Shown here: positions 54,582-63,805 of the stretch, piece after piece | Numbering within the stretch: the first letter of the stretch is position 1 | Layout: the number at the start of each line of letters is the position of its first letter | Assembly (NCBI RefSeq): GCF_030409635.1 | Contig: NZ_JAUFQF010000002.1 | Coordinates: forward strand, 1-64,000 | Direction of reading: 5' to 3' | Origin: Vibrio agarivorans | Lineage (GTDB): Bacteria; Pseudomonadota; Gammaproteobacteria; Enterobacterales; Vibrionaceae | Length of the DNA: 64,000 nucleotides | Translations under genes and position numbers: made by a program | The notes under the pieces: generated by a model | Databases searched by the model: none | Told to the model about the DNA's origin: nothing | Seen by the model: only the letters and a program-made list of their open reading frames with translations

Positions 54582-54815
54582 ATGCGCGGAATTGAACTGT
54601 ACCAAGCAATTCGTAAGTTACAACTTTCAGGGCTGGCCAGAGAGCAAGCGGCAGCTTGTGCTCATGAGCTTTATCTAGCGAAGTACTTCCCAAAAACGTA
54701 TGACACAAGGAGAGCTTTTAAACGATTTCTTAGTGTCGGTTTTTCTGACTCTTTAGCCAATTGTTTAGTTGAAATGATATGGGAATTAAGGTGCGGTCAA
54801 ATTCAAGAGAAATAG
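54582..54815 (+). CDS. Small hypothetical protein downstream of the Sir2-cREC pair
   Basis: 77 aa from the ATG at 54582 (MRGIELYQAIRKLQ). Helical, basic, no recognised family. It lies 45 bp after the cREC gene on the same strand and so may belong to the same transcript. Could be a small regulator or antitoxin-like protein; nothing supports a choice. Confidence 0.5.
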   Translation: MRGIELYQAIRKLQLSGLAREQAAACAHELYLAKYFPKTYDTRRAFKRFLSVGFSDSLANCLVEMIWELRCGQIQEK

Positions 54816-54900
54816 ACGACAAAATAGTATAACTGGTTTCATAACGCATCGTTATTCAAGTAAAATGTGTGATTATTGTATTTTTGCCAAATCTACAAGA

Positions 54901-54952
54901 ATGGCGAGTATTGAAGTTGCACTAGCTGAGATCAAACGTGGCGAAGAAGAAC
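54901..54952 (+). pseudogene. tyrS: 5' fragment of a tyrosyl-tRNA synthetase gene
   Basis: The frame from ATG at 54901 reads MASIEVALAEIKRG, the N-terminus of Vibrio TyrRS as I remember it (followed there by VEELIPEEELIAKL). It is cut at 54953 by the IS element. A promoter-like TAAAAT lies at about 54860. The intact gene must be elsewhere, so this is a copied or rearranged fragment. Confidence 0.6.
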
Positions 54953-56005
54953 GGCTTTGTTGCTTAAATCGATGGAACTAAATCAAGAAGCTACGATCTG
55001 ATCGGCTACACCCATTAATTGTCCTAGCCTCATGCCTAAACCTCGTTACAAAACAACTAACTGGACGCAGTACAACAAAGCCTTAATAAACCGTGGTTCT
55101 CTGACCTTTTGGATTGATGAGGAAGCGATAGCCGAGTGGAAGCAAAACAAACAAGGCAAGCGCGGCAGACCTCGCCAATTCAGCGACTTAGCCATTACTA
55201 CTGCACTGATGGTGAAACGCATATTCTCTATGCCGTTGAGAGCACTGCAAGGATTTCTAGACTCTGTATTTAAGCTGGCTAACATCCCGCTAGTTTGTCC
55301 CCACTACACCTGTATAAGCCGTCGAGCTAAGGAAGTTGAGGTTTCATTTAAAACTAAAACCAGAGGTGCGATACAACACCTAGCCATTGATGCCACTGGC
55401 CTCAAGGTTTATGGCGAAGGTGAATGGAAGGTCATGAAGCATGGTACTGACGGCAAGCGTAGGGTTTGGCGTAAGCTGCATATCGCAGTAGATACTAGCA
55501 CCCACGAAATAGTCGCAGCAGAGCTGAGCTTATCTAACGTAACCGATGCGGAAGTACTTCCTAACTTGCTTAAGCAGACACGTCGTAAAATCATTGAGAT
55601 ATCCGGCGATGGTGCTTATGACACAAGGAATTGCCATGATGCCATACGGATCAAGCGAGCTGTTCCGCTCATTCCGCCACGAGAAAGGGCTGCCTTCTGG
55701 GAACGAGGACATCCTCGCAACTTAGCAGTAGGTTGCCAGAAGCTCTACGGCTCTAACAAGAAGTAGAAAAAGCGGTATGATTATCATAAGCGCTCGCTCT
55801 CAGAGACAGCAATGTATCGGGTAAAACAGTTGTTAGGTGGGAAACTAAGCCTAAGGAATTACAACGCTCAGGTTGGTGAGACTTACGCTATGATCAAAGC
55901 GTTGAACAAGCTTACAGGGCTTGGTATGCCTGAAACTCAGTATGTTGTATAGGAATTACTCAATTCAGGCGGTTTGGTTTCCTGTCCGAATTACGCAACA
56001 AAGCC
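54953..56005 (+). mobile_element. IS5-family (IS903-type) insertion sequence
   Basis: A 1053-bp element. The termini GGCTTTGTTGC at 54953-54963 and GCAACAAAGCC at 55995-56005 are perfect inverted repeats over 11 bases, matching IS903-type ends. The flanks AAGAAGAAC and CAGCTCCTT do not match, so there is no 9-bp target duplication. The left side is a tyrS fragment and the right side a sir2 fragment, which indicates recombination or deletion at the element. Confidence 0.85.
55032..55952 (+). pseudogene. IS5/IS903-type transposase with an in-frame stop
   Basis: A DDE transposase: KTTNWTQYNKALINRGSLTFW N-terminus, first Asp in LAIDATGLKVYGEGEW, second Asp in ISGDGAYDTRNCH. The frame is broken by TAG at 55764-55766, directly followed in the same frame by KKRYDYHKRSLSETAMYRVKQLLGG and on to TAG at 55950. 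The last residue before the break (NKK) and the normal family W imply TGG to TAG. The third catalytic Glu (SLSETAMYR) lies after the stop, so the short 244-aa product is inactive. Confidence 0.8.
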
Positions 56006-56006
56006 C

Positions 56007-56171
56007 AGCTCCTTGACAGTTCAGCCTGCTGCGGGGTTACTTAATGAAGCCAGTACCCACGCAGAGAAAGTCCTTATCTCACAAGAAGTAAAGACAAAAC
56101 CATTAGGGTATACATTCATTAGTGGCAATGCTTCAACTTGTGTTCCCAGGCAGTGTTCTGATTGGCTATGA
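56007..56171 (+). pseudogene. C-terminal fragment of a second sir2 gene
   Basis: Starts directly at the IS right end. It reads SSLTVQPAAGLLNEAS..., clearly parallel to SSLSVQPAASLLNKAP... of the intact Sir2 protein at 53521, and ends at a similar place (SDWL versus KNWREL). Identity is partial, so it is a diverged paralogue and not a recent copy. Confidence 0.8.
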
Positions 56172-56283
56172 GAAGTCGTCGCTCAGTAACGACTAAAAGC
56201 TACGCGAAACTTTCAAATAGAGTCATGACATCAGCGTGCTTTAATATTCAAGCTCTTGATAAAAATAACAAGGTACCATCGAT

Positions 56284-57009
56284 ATGCCGTCTGTCGCCAG
56301 TTCTTCATCCCAGAAAAGAATATTCAAGCCACGTCTAGTCAACTACAAAACTAGTCTTAGTTACGAAGGTTTAGTCACTGAAGCTAACGGCCATTCTGCT
56401 GTTGTTTCAACAAAATCAAATTCCAATGTAAAAGTAAATGACGATATATATACCTATCAGGGTTCGGGGGTATTAAAAAACAGTTTAAATATACGAGATG
56501 CAGAAGAATTACAAAATATCGAGATATCGCTCACCACAGAACGGTATCTTTGCTACCAGAGTAAGGTCACAAAGCTTAACCAGCTAGATTTCTCCCACTT
56601 AAAAAATTTGCATTTTCATTTGTTTCGGGACGTTTACTCCTGGGCAGGAGAAGTTAGAGATATAAACATCGCCAAGCGCGATACTCTTTTTTGCCTCTTT
56701 GGTCGAATTGAGCCAGAAGCTGCGAAACTGTTTTCTAAAATCCCCGCATTAAGCAACCCCACTTCGACAGATGAATTAATAGAAAAGTTAGCAAGCCTCT
56801 TCTGTGAACTCAATTTACTTCACCCCTTCAGAGACGGTAACGGTCGTGCGTTGCGATTCTTTTTTGAAGAGCTTCTGTTCACGCTTGGGTATGAAATACA
56901 CTGGCCAGCACTCAGTCAACATGATTGGATAGAGGCAAATATTGCAGGGGTGCATCAAGATCTCGAACCTTTAGCAAGTATCTTAAGCGAAGCCATGGGG
57001 TTGAAATGA
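56284..57009 (+). CDS. Fic-domain AMPylase with a built-in inhibitory motif
   Basis: A 241-aa Fic protein. The catalytic loop is H180-PFRDGNGR (HPFxDGNGR), so transfer of AMP from ATP to target Ser/Thr/Tyr is expected. Residues 24-29 read SLSYEG, which fits the (S/T)xxxE(G/N) inhibition motif of Fic antitoxins; the surrounding SLSYEGL resembles VbhA-type antitoxin. It sits N-terminal to the Fic core, so this looks like a self-inhibited (class II-like) enzyme rather than a two-gene pair, and no antitoxin ORF is next to it. Located in the accessory region after the IS. Confidence 0.8.
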   Translation: MPSVASSSSQKRIFKPRLVNYKTSLSYEGLVTEANGHSAVVSTKSNSNVKVNDDIYTYQGSGVLKNSLNIRDAEELQNIEISLTTERYLCYQSKVTKLNQLDFSHLKNLHFHLFRDVYSWAGEVRDINIAKRDTLFCLFGRIEPEAAKLFSKIPALSNPTSTDELIEKLASLFCELNLLHPFRDGNGRALRFFFEELLFTLGYEIHWPALSQHDWIEANIAGVHQDLEPLASILSEAMGLK

Positions 57010-57061
57010 GCTAGCAGCAATCTCACCAACTGGGAGGTAGGTAATTTTAAAAGAGATCAAT

Positions 57062-57298
57062 TTAGCTAATACCTAATTGCTCAGTCAAAGCATGCCCCAG
57101 CGATAATTTAACTGAGGCAAATTTGTGCACTGACGATTTGTAGTGGATCATTAAATTTGGCCTCCTCTTTGAAGGCTTTGCCATTAGCTGTAATAGGGAA
57201 AATCGGCTCACTTCCGTTGGTGCATTACGCGGCCGTAACTCGTCTTGGGGCATAAATAAGTTTGCACTAGTAGCCACAAAGCACTCTTTACAGACCAC
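57062..57298 (-). pseudogene. Doubtful minus-strand coding remnant
   Basis: A 78-aa frame without recognised family. A second minus-strand frame over the same DNA reads ANGKAFKEEAKFNDPLQIVSAQI, which is more protein-like but interrupted by stops. Perhaps a decayed gene. The 470 bp between the Fic and SDR genes otherwise hold nothing I recognise. Confidence 0.25.
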
Positions 57299-57479
57299 TG
57301 ACTGAACTAAACAAAATCACCAAACCTGATACAAATAGGCATATTTTAGAGAGAATATCGCCTATCTAATCTCAGTTCAAATGACTAAAGTAACCATATT
57401 GAATCACTTAAAACGTAATGCAAGGCTTGGGTGAACAGGCTCTTGTCATTCTTTTATCTCTCATTACTGGGGTTTTAAT

Positions 57480-58412
57480 ATGACTTACTCTTCAATTCTC
57501 ATTACAGGCGCTAATTCAGGACTTGGATTTGAGGCCGCACGAAAGTTCGCTCTGCAGAAAGGCGTTTCCAAAGTCATTTTAGCGTGCCGTAACCAAGCTC
57601 GCGCAGAAGAGGCTCGTCAACGGTTGGAAGAGTTAACTGGCAAAAAGGTGTTCGAGATATTAATCGTTGATGTTAGCGATTTAGAGTCATGCCAAAAAGC
57701 GGCTGAAAACCTCAATACCAGAGTCGATGGCATTGTATTGAATGCCGGAGGGGCCGGCGGCTCTGAACCGACTAAACTGACAAAAGATGGCGTCATTTTT
57801 ACCTTTGCTGTAAATGTTCTAGGTAACATCCACTTAACTGAGCTTCTGATGCGCAACGGTAAGTTATCTAAGAATGGCTCTGTCATGTATGTTGCAAGTT
57901 TTGCCGCGAGAGGCGCGCCTGAGTTGGGGTCGAAAAAACCACCGATCACCGAGGGTTCAGTTGAAGAGTGGCGAACCGTCGTTAATGGTGAAAAGTTTAC
58001 CACCAACACGTCATACACAGACCACTATGGCTCCGTAAAACTGATGGGGGCATTGTGGACGATGAGCATGGCGCGCAAGCATTCAGACATGAGATTTATC
58101 ACAGTTGATCCCGGCATGGCCGTGGGTACTTCTGGAGCGGATGACTTCCCTTGGTATCAGAAGTGGGCGACCAATGCCACAATGCGAGTTATGCAGTTCA
58201 TAGGCAGAGCGCATTCTGTCGATGTTGGAGCGCAGCGTTATGTCGATGTTCTGCTCAATGAAGATACTTTTAAAACGGGTATCTGGTGGGGTAGCAAGAA
58301 AGGACTTACAGGAGAACTGGCTAACCAGCGACAGCACTGGCCTGAAATTATCGGAAGTGAACTTGCTCAAGACAATGCAGCTGCCGTTATTCACTCTTTT
58401 TTGCCTCATTAG
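57480..58412 (+). CDS. Short-chain dehydrogenase/reductase
   Basis: A 310-aa SDR-family oxidoreductase. Cofactor loop [16 protein letters not shown] at the N-terminus, then LNAGGAGG in place of NNAG, and the catalytic YxxxK as Y-G-S-V-K ([11 protein letters not shown]). Related to retinol-dehydrogenase or protochlorophyllide-reductase-like members by layout. Substrate unknown. Single gene with its own promoter region. Confidence 0.85.
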   Translation: MTYSSILITGANSGLGFEAARKFALQKGVSKVILACRNQARAEEARQRLEELTGKKVFEILIVDVSDLESCQKAAENLNTRVDGIVLNAGGAGGSEPTKLTKDGVIFTFAVNVLGNIHLTELLMRNGKLSKNGSVMYVASFAARGAPELGSKKPPITEGSVEEWRTVVNGEKFTTNTSYTDHYGSVKLMGALWTMSMARKHSDMRFITVDPGMAVGTSGADDFPWYQKWATNATMRVMQFIGRAHSVDVGAQRYVDVLLNEDTFKTGIWWGSKKGLTGELANQRQHWPEIIGSELAQDNAAAVIHSFLPH

Positions 58413-58442
58413 TTATCGAGTGTCACGCGTGAAGCTCATAGG

Positions 58443-58646
58443 CTAGCCTACTTCAGTAATTCTGATATTCGGCTTACTTGTGTCAATCAACAGGCTCCAC
58501 TCTTTGTCGAATGCCTCGACGAGAACAGCATATTGATTTGGAAAGCCTTTCAGTGGTGCTGATTTCATATTATCAATGTATGCCGGAGGGACAGAGTACT
58601 GACTCTCCATGTAACGTTTAACTTCAATAGAATGTGAATTGTTCAT
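58443..58646 (-). CDS. Small hypothetical protein
   Basis: 67 aa with AAGGAAG upstream of the start. Contains FPNQYAVLVEAFDKEWSLLID, an amphipathic beta-type pattern as in small stand-alone domains. No family recognised. It converges with the SDR gene. Confidence 0.5.
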   Translation of the reverse strand: MNNSHSIEVKRYMESQYSVPPAYIDNMKSAPLKGFPNQYAVLVEAFDKEWSLLIDTSKPNIRITEVG

Positions 58647-58983
58647 TGCCGATTGCTTCCTTGATGCCGCTCAAAGTGGATGATTCACCACTTCATTGTC
58701 ACTAATTGATTGCACGTGGCTTCTCGCCCTCTTATGACACGCTTAGTTTGTATGCATGAGCCAGATGCCCGTGAATCGTGATGGTAAATGACTTCTATGA
58801 ATGTTTTATGTACAACTTGTGGCATTAGTGTTCTGGCTGCGGTAGATACTCTTTGAATGGATTCGTCTTTATATAGATTGGTTTAATGGCAATATCGTCA
58901 ATATGGCTTATCTAGAGGGGCTCATCCTGCGGCTAGACTTTGTTCAGATGACTAAACCAATCTCCTGGCCTAGAAAAACCGCC
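58647..58983. other. Intergenic stretch, nothing recognised
   Basis: 337 bp between the small minus-strand ORF and the diguanylate cyclase stop. No ORF, clear hairpin or repeat could be supported. Confidence 0.4.
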
Positions 58984-59940
58984 TCACCTTGGACACTTAT
59001 CTTTATACATTTCACAATCGGCCTTCTCAATCCGCTCTTCTAGAGTGGCTGCACTATCATGCTTAAAATGACTGATGCCGAGGCTATACTCAATGCAGTA
59101 GGGTTTACCAAGCTCTTGGTTTATTCGAGCAATATTGTCACTAAAACGCGAGATACTGAATTGGACGATATCAGGGTTTGAATCGGTAAGAAAAACTGCA
59201 AATTCATCACCACCCCACCGGGCAACAATGTCTGATTCCCTAAAGGTTTGAACCAGCTGTTGTGCAAAAGTTTGCAGCACAAAATCGCCCTCTGCATGCC
59301 CATAGGTATCATTGATCGCTTTGAACTTGTTTAAGTCGAAAAGCAACACTGAGCTATCAATCTTGCTGCGTTTACACAGTTTAATCGCTTGCTCACCACA
59401 TGACATCAAGCCCCTGCGGTTGGCAATATTAGTGAGTTCATCGATGGTTGCGACCTGCAAGGTGTGTATCTCATGCTCAACCATTGCCCCAAGATCACAA
59501 AGTAGCTGACGCTCGTCTTTGCTGAGTTCTTTTGGCTCACTGTCGATCAGGCACAATGTACCGATGTTTATCCCAGGCCTAAGCTTTAATGGATAACCGG
59601 CATAAAAACGGATATTAGGCTCTCCTGTCACCAGTGGGTTATCACTGAATCTTGGGTCTTGTCGGGCATCTGGAATAATGAAAAGATCGTCGTTGAGGAT
59701 CGCATGACCACAGAATGAAATTTCGCGAGGCGTCTCTGTCGCGTCAAGACCCTGAATGGATTTGAACCACTGTCTGTCTGAATCAATCAAACTGACCAGA
59801 GCCATGCGCACGCCAAACACTTGCTTTGCCATACGAGTAACACGATCAAACGCCTCCTCGTAAGGCGTATCCAAAATATCGAGCATCTTTAAAGCGTGAA
59901 GCCTCTCGGCTTCATTACACGGCATCTTCGGAGGCGTCAT
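58984..59940 (-). CDS. GAF-GGDEF diguanylate cyclase
   Basis: A 318-aa cytoplasmic enzyme that makes cyclic di-GMP. The N-terminal GAF domain (about residues 20-155; FGVRMALVSLIDSDRQWFKS) is of the type found with ALDxxETPRxxxFCxxAI. The GGDEF domain has an intact GGDEF active site, and RESD five residues before it is an RxxD inhibitory (I) site, so product feedback is expected. Lone gene. Confidence 0.9.
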   Translation of the reverse strand: MTPPKMPCNEAERLHALKMLDILDTPYEEAFDRVTRMAKQVFGVRMALVSLIDSDRQWFKSIQGLDATETPREISFCGHAILNDDLFIIPDARQDPRFSDNPLVTGEPNIRFYAGYPLKLRPGINIGTLCLIDSEPKELSKDERQLLCDLGAMVEHEIHTLQVATIDELTNIANRRGLMSCGEQAIKLCKRSKIDSSVLLFDLNKFKAINDTYGHAEGDFVLQTFAQQLVQTFRESDIVARWGGDEFAVFLTDSNPDIVQFSISRFSDNIARINQELGKPYCIEYSLGISHFKHDSAATLEERIEKADCEMYKDKCPR

Positions 59941-60091
59941 TCATCATCCTTGTTCTAGTGCAATCTAATGTACGTTAAGTCACTATAAATAAGCCACTAT
60001 TTATACTAGCCAAGAATCAGAGTAGTTTAATAATCAACCCACTGACAAGCCAATAGAGTGTAAATTTAATGATTCATAAGCCCCTTCACAC

Positions 60092-61612
60092 TCAAACCAC
60101 CTCAACCTTCAGCGTCACATAACCTCGATTGTTACCATAGAAGCCCCAAGCATCATTAGGGTAACAATAGAGGTAGCCTCCATTTCCCTTTACTTGATAC
60201 TGTGCTTTATCGCCAATCTCAAATGACTCGAGTGGAGCGTGAGTACCATCCTTTTGTGGATTACCGCCATTAGCGACAGTGCCCATCAAACAGAACCAAG
60301 GAGAGTTTTCGTGGCGCTTGGTGCCGGAGAAGTCTTGGTCTTGATGAAACAGAGTATTGAAGGCGTTCTCTAGTTTACCAAACAGGCTACCAACCACATG
60401 CAGTGCCTCCGAGATATGAAATTGGCCATCGTTAGTCCCTTTTGGACCGCAGACAATCTTTGCATCTTTCCATGCGCCTGTTGCGCTAAAGCGATACTGC
60501 TTGCCTTTTTCAAGATAAATTCCTGTCCAGTGGTAAGGCTGATGTGCATATATATCGACACTGACAGGTGATGTTTTGGTCGGTGTTAGTGTCGGTAAGT
60601 ATCGACCTTGGGTAATAGGCGGTTTTGTCATACGTTGAATCGCGGAATCACTAAGATATTGAGATTGTGATAGCAAAGGGATAGAGCGTGGGGCGGGCAA
60701 GAGTACTTTCATTAAGCCTTGGTGGGAATCGTGCAACTCGTCTTGATAGTTTGGCGCAATCTGGTCAAGAACCGCTTGATCCCAATAGATGGCTTTAATG
60801 GCACCATTCAACTCATCAATCATCCACTCAAGTGCACCATCGGATAGCCCTTTCTCTTTATAGCCTCCACCAACATCACTGTGTACGCCGGGAAACCACA
60901 CTTGCTTGATATCAGAAGTGCCGTTATCGGACTCCCACAGGGTGGGTGAAAAACTGCCTCGCTTCTCATCTATCGCTACAGCGTGACGAGCCACCTGTAC
61001 ATTCTCACTCAACTTAACATCATGAAAGCTGTACTTACTCACGATATCGAACAGATTCAATAGGTATTTATCATTTGGGATCCCCAAAGCGCCAACGGTG
61101 TCCCACACACCAATAAATGCGACTTTGTTTGAACGCGGATGAAACTTCACGCCAAACTTATCGACAAGGTATTTGCGTGGGTTTTTGCTCTGGTCTTTGT
61201 TGCGATAGCCATATTGATAAATGGTTTCGACTAACTCATCTCGTTGGTCGTCCGCCACTTGTGAAAAGTCAGCGATGCCCAACTTCGTGATCATGCCACC
61301 TAAACAGCGAGCGGTATATGCACCGCGGCTAAAACCCAATAGAGCAATGGTATCTTTGGCTTGATACTTATCACATAGCCATAGATAACACTCTTTAATG
61401 TCTTCGCTTAAGCCGACCCCAACCATGCCACCGAGAACTTTATCAAACAGCCCGCCCGTCCCGACACCCTCTTGATAGTGAACCAGCTGTTCTTTGGGAA
61501 CGGGTTTCAGACAATTGAAAATTTTGCGTACGTTAGTGGGCGCAAGCTCGCCATCGTCGCGATTGTCCTTTGCATTCCAAGTGCCGTCACAGCAGATAAA
61601 TAGGTTTTTCAT
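60092..61612 (-). CDS. DUF2235 alpha/beta-hydrolase
   Basis: A 506-aa protein with DUF2235 at residues 1-300. Start FICCDGTWNAKDN, the nucleophile elbow GFSRGAYTAR (Ser95) and WFPGVHSDVGGGY are family signs. DUF2235 hydrolases include the Tle1-type phospholipase effectors of type VI secretion, but no VgrG, PAAR or immunity gene is next to it here. The C-terminal 150 residues form a beta-rich domain (HQPYHWTGIYLEKGKQYRFSATGAW, PA-IL/lectin-like layout). Preceded by a strong AAAGGAGG. Confidence 0.82.
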   Translation of the reverse strand: MKNLFICCDGTWNAKDNRDDGELAPTNVRKIFNCLKPVPKEQLVHYQEGVGTGGLFDKVLGGMVGVGLSEDIKECYLWLCDKYQAKDTIALLGFSRGAYTARCLGGMITKLGIADFSQVADDQRDELVETIYQYGYRNKDQSKNPRKYLVDKFGVKFHPRSNKVAFIGVWDTVGALGIPNDKYLLNLFDIVSKYSFHDVKLSENVQVARHAVAIDEKRGSFSPTLWESDNGTSDIKQVWFPGVHSDVGGGYKEKGLSDGALEWMIDELNGAIKAIYWDQAVLDQIAPNYQDELHDSHQGLMKVLLPAPRSIPLLSQSQYLSDSAIQRMTKPPITQGRYLPTLTPTKTSPVSVDIYAHQPYHWTGIYLEKGKQYRFSATGAWKDAKIVCGPKGTNDGQFHISEALHVVGSLFGKLENAFNTLFHQDQDFSGTKRHENSPWFCLMGTVANGGNPQKDGTHAPLESFEIGDKAQYQVKGNGGYLYCYPNDAWGFYGNNRGYVTLKVEVV

Positions 61613-61759
61613 TGCTAGCCTCCTTTTGTTGTTATTGTTTCAGAGGTTAGATATACAGCGTGCGATTCTGCGTGATATGCGCCGCAGACATCGAGTTTAC
61701 CCTGTCACAGCGACAACTCATTTCAAAGTTGCTCAAAAGTGAGCCAGAAGAGCCCATTT

Positions 61760-61988
61760 TGGGCAAAGTTACAATTAAGTGCCTAGATAGTTCATAAAGG
61801 ACTATCTATTCGTCTAGATTGGTGTATAGTAGCGCTTGCTCTGGTAATAGAGTTGTTTTAGAAATACCGTAATAGTTAGTTTTCCAGTTGTTCCTTCTTA
61901 GTAAACACCTGTACTACCCTTCGTTATTGTCGTCTAAATAATTACTACTTCAGCGCATTACATTAATTAAATACAAAGGGGACATCCT
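61760..61988 (+). promoter_or_regulatory. Long 5' leader of the cold-shock gene
   Basis: About 230 bp of A/T-rich non-coding sequence with a hairpin near 61783-61812 (AGATAGT/ACTATCT). Cold-shock mRNAs usually have such a long untranslated leader that folds differently at low temperature. Start AAGGGGAC ribosome site at about 61976. Confidence 0.45.
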
Positions 61989-62195
61989 ATGTCTAAAGCT
62001 ACTGGTACAGTAAAATGGTTCAACGAAACTAAAGGTTTCGGTTTTATTTCTCAAGAGAACGGCGACGACCTATTCGTACACTTCCGTTCAATCGTTTCTG
62101 ACGGTTTCAAAACTCTAAACGAAGGTCAAAAAGTTTCTTTTGACGTTGAGAGCGGTCCTAAAGGTCCTCAAGCTGCTAACGTAACTCCATTATAA
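61989..62195 (+). CDS. cspA: Cold-shock protein of the CspA family
   Basis: A 68-aa OB-fold RNA chaperone. RNP1 KGFGFI and RNP2 LFVHF are intact, with the family start [13 protein letters not shown]. Codon use is that of very highly expressed genes. Single transcript with terminator. Very similar to the CspA/CspV proteins of vibrios by sequence memory. Confidence 0.95.
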   Translation: MSKATGTVKWFNETKGFGFISQENGDDLFVHFRSIVSDGFKTLNEGQKVSFDVESGPKGPQAANVTPL

Positions 62196-62217
62196 GTTAC
62201 CGTTTAAACAGTTTCTT

Positions 62218-62243
62218 AAAGCCTTGCTCTTGAGCAAGGCTTT
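62218..62243 (+). terminator. Terminator after the cold-shock gene
   Basis: AAAGCCTTGCTC/GAGCAAGGCTTT, a 12-bp stem with a TT turn and T-run. Confidence 0.85.
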
Positions 62244-62367
62244 TTCGTTTCTGAAAGCTAAACATTACAAACACTTCTACACCTTGCGCCAACCTGTCTA
62301 CAATTAGTACAACTTGAGCGCTTGTGCTAGACTCGCCTCCCTTTTCTGATTCACCGAGACAACACAG

Positions 62368-62724
62368 ATGAAAATTAAACAAGAGTTACAGAACCTTAAT
62401 AACCGCATTAACACGTGTCAGCGCAAGCTTGACGCGGCTAAGTCTCGTGGTGATCAGGAAATGATTACAAAGTTCACTGATGACCTTGATAAGCTGAGTA
62501 AAAAAGCAAACTCTCTAAAGCACAAACAGAGTTATGACCTCAACAAAGAGCGTAAGAGTCTGCTTGATATGCCATTCAAGCGTGCGATCACCAAAGAAGA
62601 ACAAGCCGACATGGGCAAACTGAAAAAATCAGTTCGTGGTTTGGTTGTGGTTCACCCGATGACGAAGCTCGGTAAAGAGTTGCGCCTTGAAGTTATGACA
62701 GGTTTCGCACCGAAAAAATTCTAA
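62368..62724 (+). CDS. yibL: YibL-family ribosome-associated protein
   Basis: 118 aa. N-terminal coiled coil ([21 protein letters not shown]... [14 protein letters not shown]) and the conserved C-terminus [48 protein letters not shown]. This tail is nearly diagnostic for YibL, which associates with ribosomes. Terminator follows directly. Confidence 0.85.
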   Translation: MKIKQELQNLNNRINTCQRKLDAAKSRGDQEMITKFTDDLDKLSKKANSLKHKQSYDLNKERKSLLDMPFKRAITKEEQADMGKLKKSVRGLVVVHPMTKLGKELRLEVMTGFAPKKF

Positions 62725-62750
62725 GTCCTCCCCATTTATGGGGGGACTTT
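62724..62750 (+). terminator. Terminator after yibL
   Basis: AAGTCCTCCCC/GGGGGGACTTT with a short loop and T-run, overlapping the yibL stop region. Confidence 0.8.
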
Positions 62751-62801
62751 TAGGCAGACCCGGCTCTTAAAACTAAGCCTTGTCTGCTCCTAAATTTATC
62801 A

Positions 62802-62821
62802 GGGCAGGTCTTTACCTGTCC
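62802..62821 (+). terminator. Second hairpin before the EamA gene
   Basis: GGGCAGG/CCTGTCC with a 6-base loop followed by TTTT. It may back up the yibL terminator or act as a leader hairpin of the transporter gene. Confidence 0.5.
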
Positions 62822-62861
62822 TTTTACTATCTGTTAGCTCAACGGTTCTTTAAAGATAACT

Positions 62862-63752
62862 ATGACCTCTAACCCAACCTCACTGCTGCCAACTGGCGTA
62901 AAGTTCATGCTGCTGTCTGCAATGGGCTTTGCCCTGATGTCTGCCTGTGTGAAATATGTCAGCACTCATGGCATCCCTGTTTTTGAAATCGTCGCTGCAA
63001 GGGCACTAGTATCACTGATTTTGAGTTACCTTGATGTGAAAAGAAAGCGTATCTCTATCTGGGGTAACAACCGAAAGCTGTTGTTAGCACGCGGAACTGT
63101 TGGCACGATGGCACTCATGTGTGTGTACTATTCTGTCACTACTCTGCCGCTGGCTGAAGCGACTATTTTACAATACGTTCACCCTGTTTCGACAGCTTTA
63201 CTGGGTTTGCTGTTCCTTAAAGAGCGTATTCAACTCCCGACACTGATTTGTATCGCTCTATGCCTACTTGGCCTTTTTGTTATTGTTCAGCCGAACATGG
63301 CGGGTAATCATGCCGAAGACTTGCCTCTCTTTAGTGTTGGCATAGCATTGCTTGGCGCGATGGGAAGCTCAATTGCTTACATCATCGTGCGTAAGCTCAG
63401 CCGAACAGAAGACAGCTCAGTTATCATCTTCTACTTCCCGTTAGTTGCGTTGCCAACCTCTATCCTTCTAACTTGGAATGACTTTGTGATGCCAAGTCTT
63501 TACCTCACCTTTATGTTGGTACTGATAGGGATATTTACCCAAATTGGTCAATATGGTTTGACTAAGGCGATGCAAACTCAGGCCGCAGGGCAAGCCTCAG
63601 CCTATTCTTACATTCAGATTGTGTTTTCAGCTTTGATTGGCGTTTGGGTGTTTAACGAGATTCCATCTATCTGGACATATATGGGCGGCGGATTGATTGT
63701 GACAGGTGCGCTTATCAATGTGTTTGGGCGACAGTTAAAACTCGTGAAGTAG
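62862..63752 (+). CDS. EamA/DMT-family transporter
   Basis: A 296-aa inner-membrane protein with about ten helices in two EamA repeats. PLAEATILQYVHPVSTALLGLLFLKERIQ in repeat 1 and AGQASAYSYIQIVFSALIGVWVFNEIPSIW in repeat 2 are the usual drug/metabolite transporter end-of-repeat patterns. Substrate unknown; relatives export metabolites. Followed by a strong terminator. Confidence 0.88.
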   Translation: MTSNPTSLLPTGVKFMLLSAMGFALMSACVKYVSTHGIPVFEIVAARALVSLILSYLDVKRKRISIWGNNRKLLLARGTVGTMALMCVYYSVTTLPLAEATILQYVHPVSTALLGLLFLKERIQLPTLICIALCLLGLFVIVQPNMAGNHAEDLPLFSVGIALLGAMGSSIAYIIVRKLSRTEDSSVIIFYFPLVALPTSILLTWNDFVMPSLYLTFMLVLIGIFTQIGQYGLTKAMQTQAAGQASAYSYIQIVFSALIGVWVFNEIPSIWTYMGGGLIVTGALINVFGRQLKLVK

Positions 63753-63771
63753 CATCATAGAAATAGAGACA

Positions 63772-63805
63772 AAAAACGCAGCGACAATTCTCTCGCTGCG
63801 TTTTT
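63772..63805 (+). terminator. Terminator after the EamA gene
   Basis: AAAAACGCAGCGA/TCGCTGCGTTTTT stem with an 8-base loop and T-run. Symmetric, so it can act in both directions. Confidence 0.85.

Noticed and set aside
57010..57479. Integron attC-type repeat after the Fic gene
   Set aside because: No paired core sites (RYYYAAC / GTTRRRY) with a long palindrome could be identified.
60092..61612. Type VI secretion effector module
   Set aside because: No VgrG, PAAR, adaptor or immunity gene is adjacent; kept as a lone DUF2235 hydrolase.
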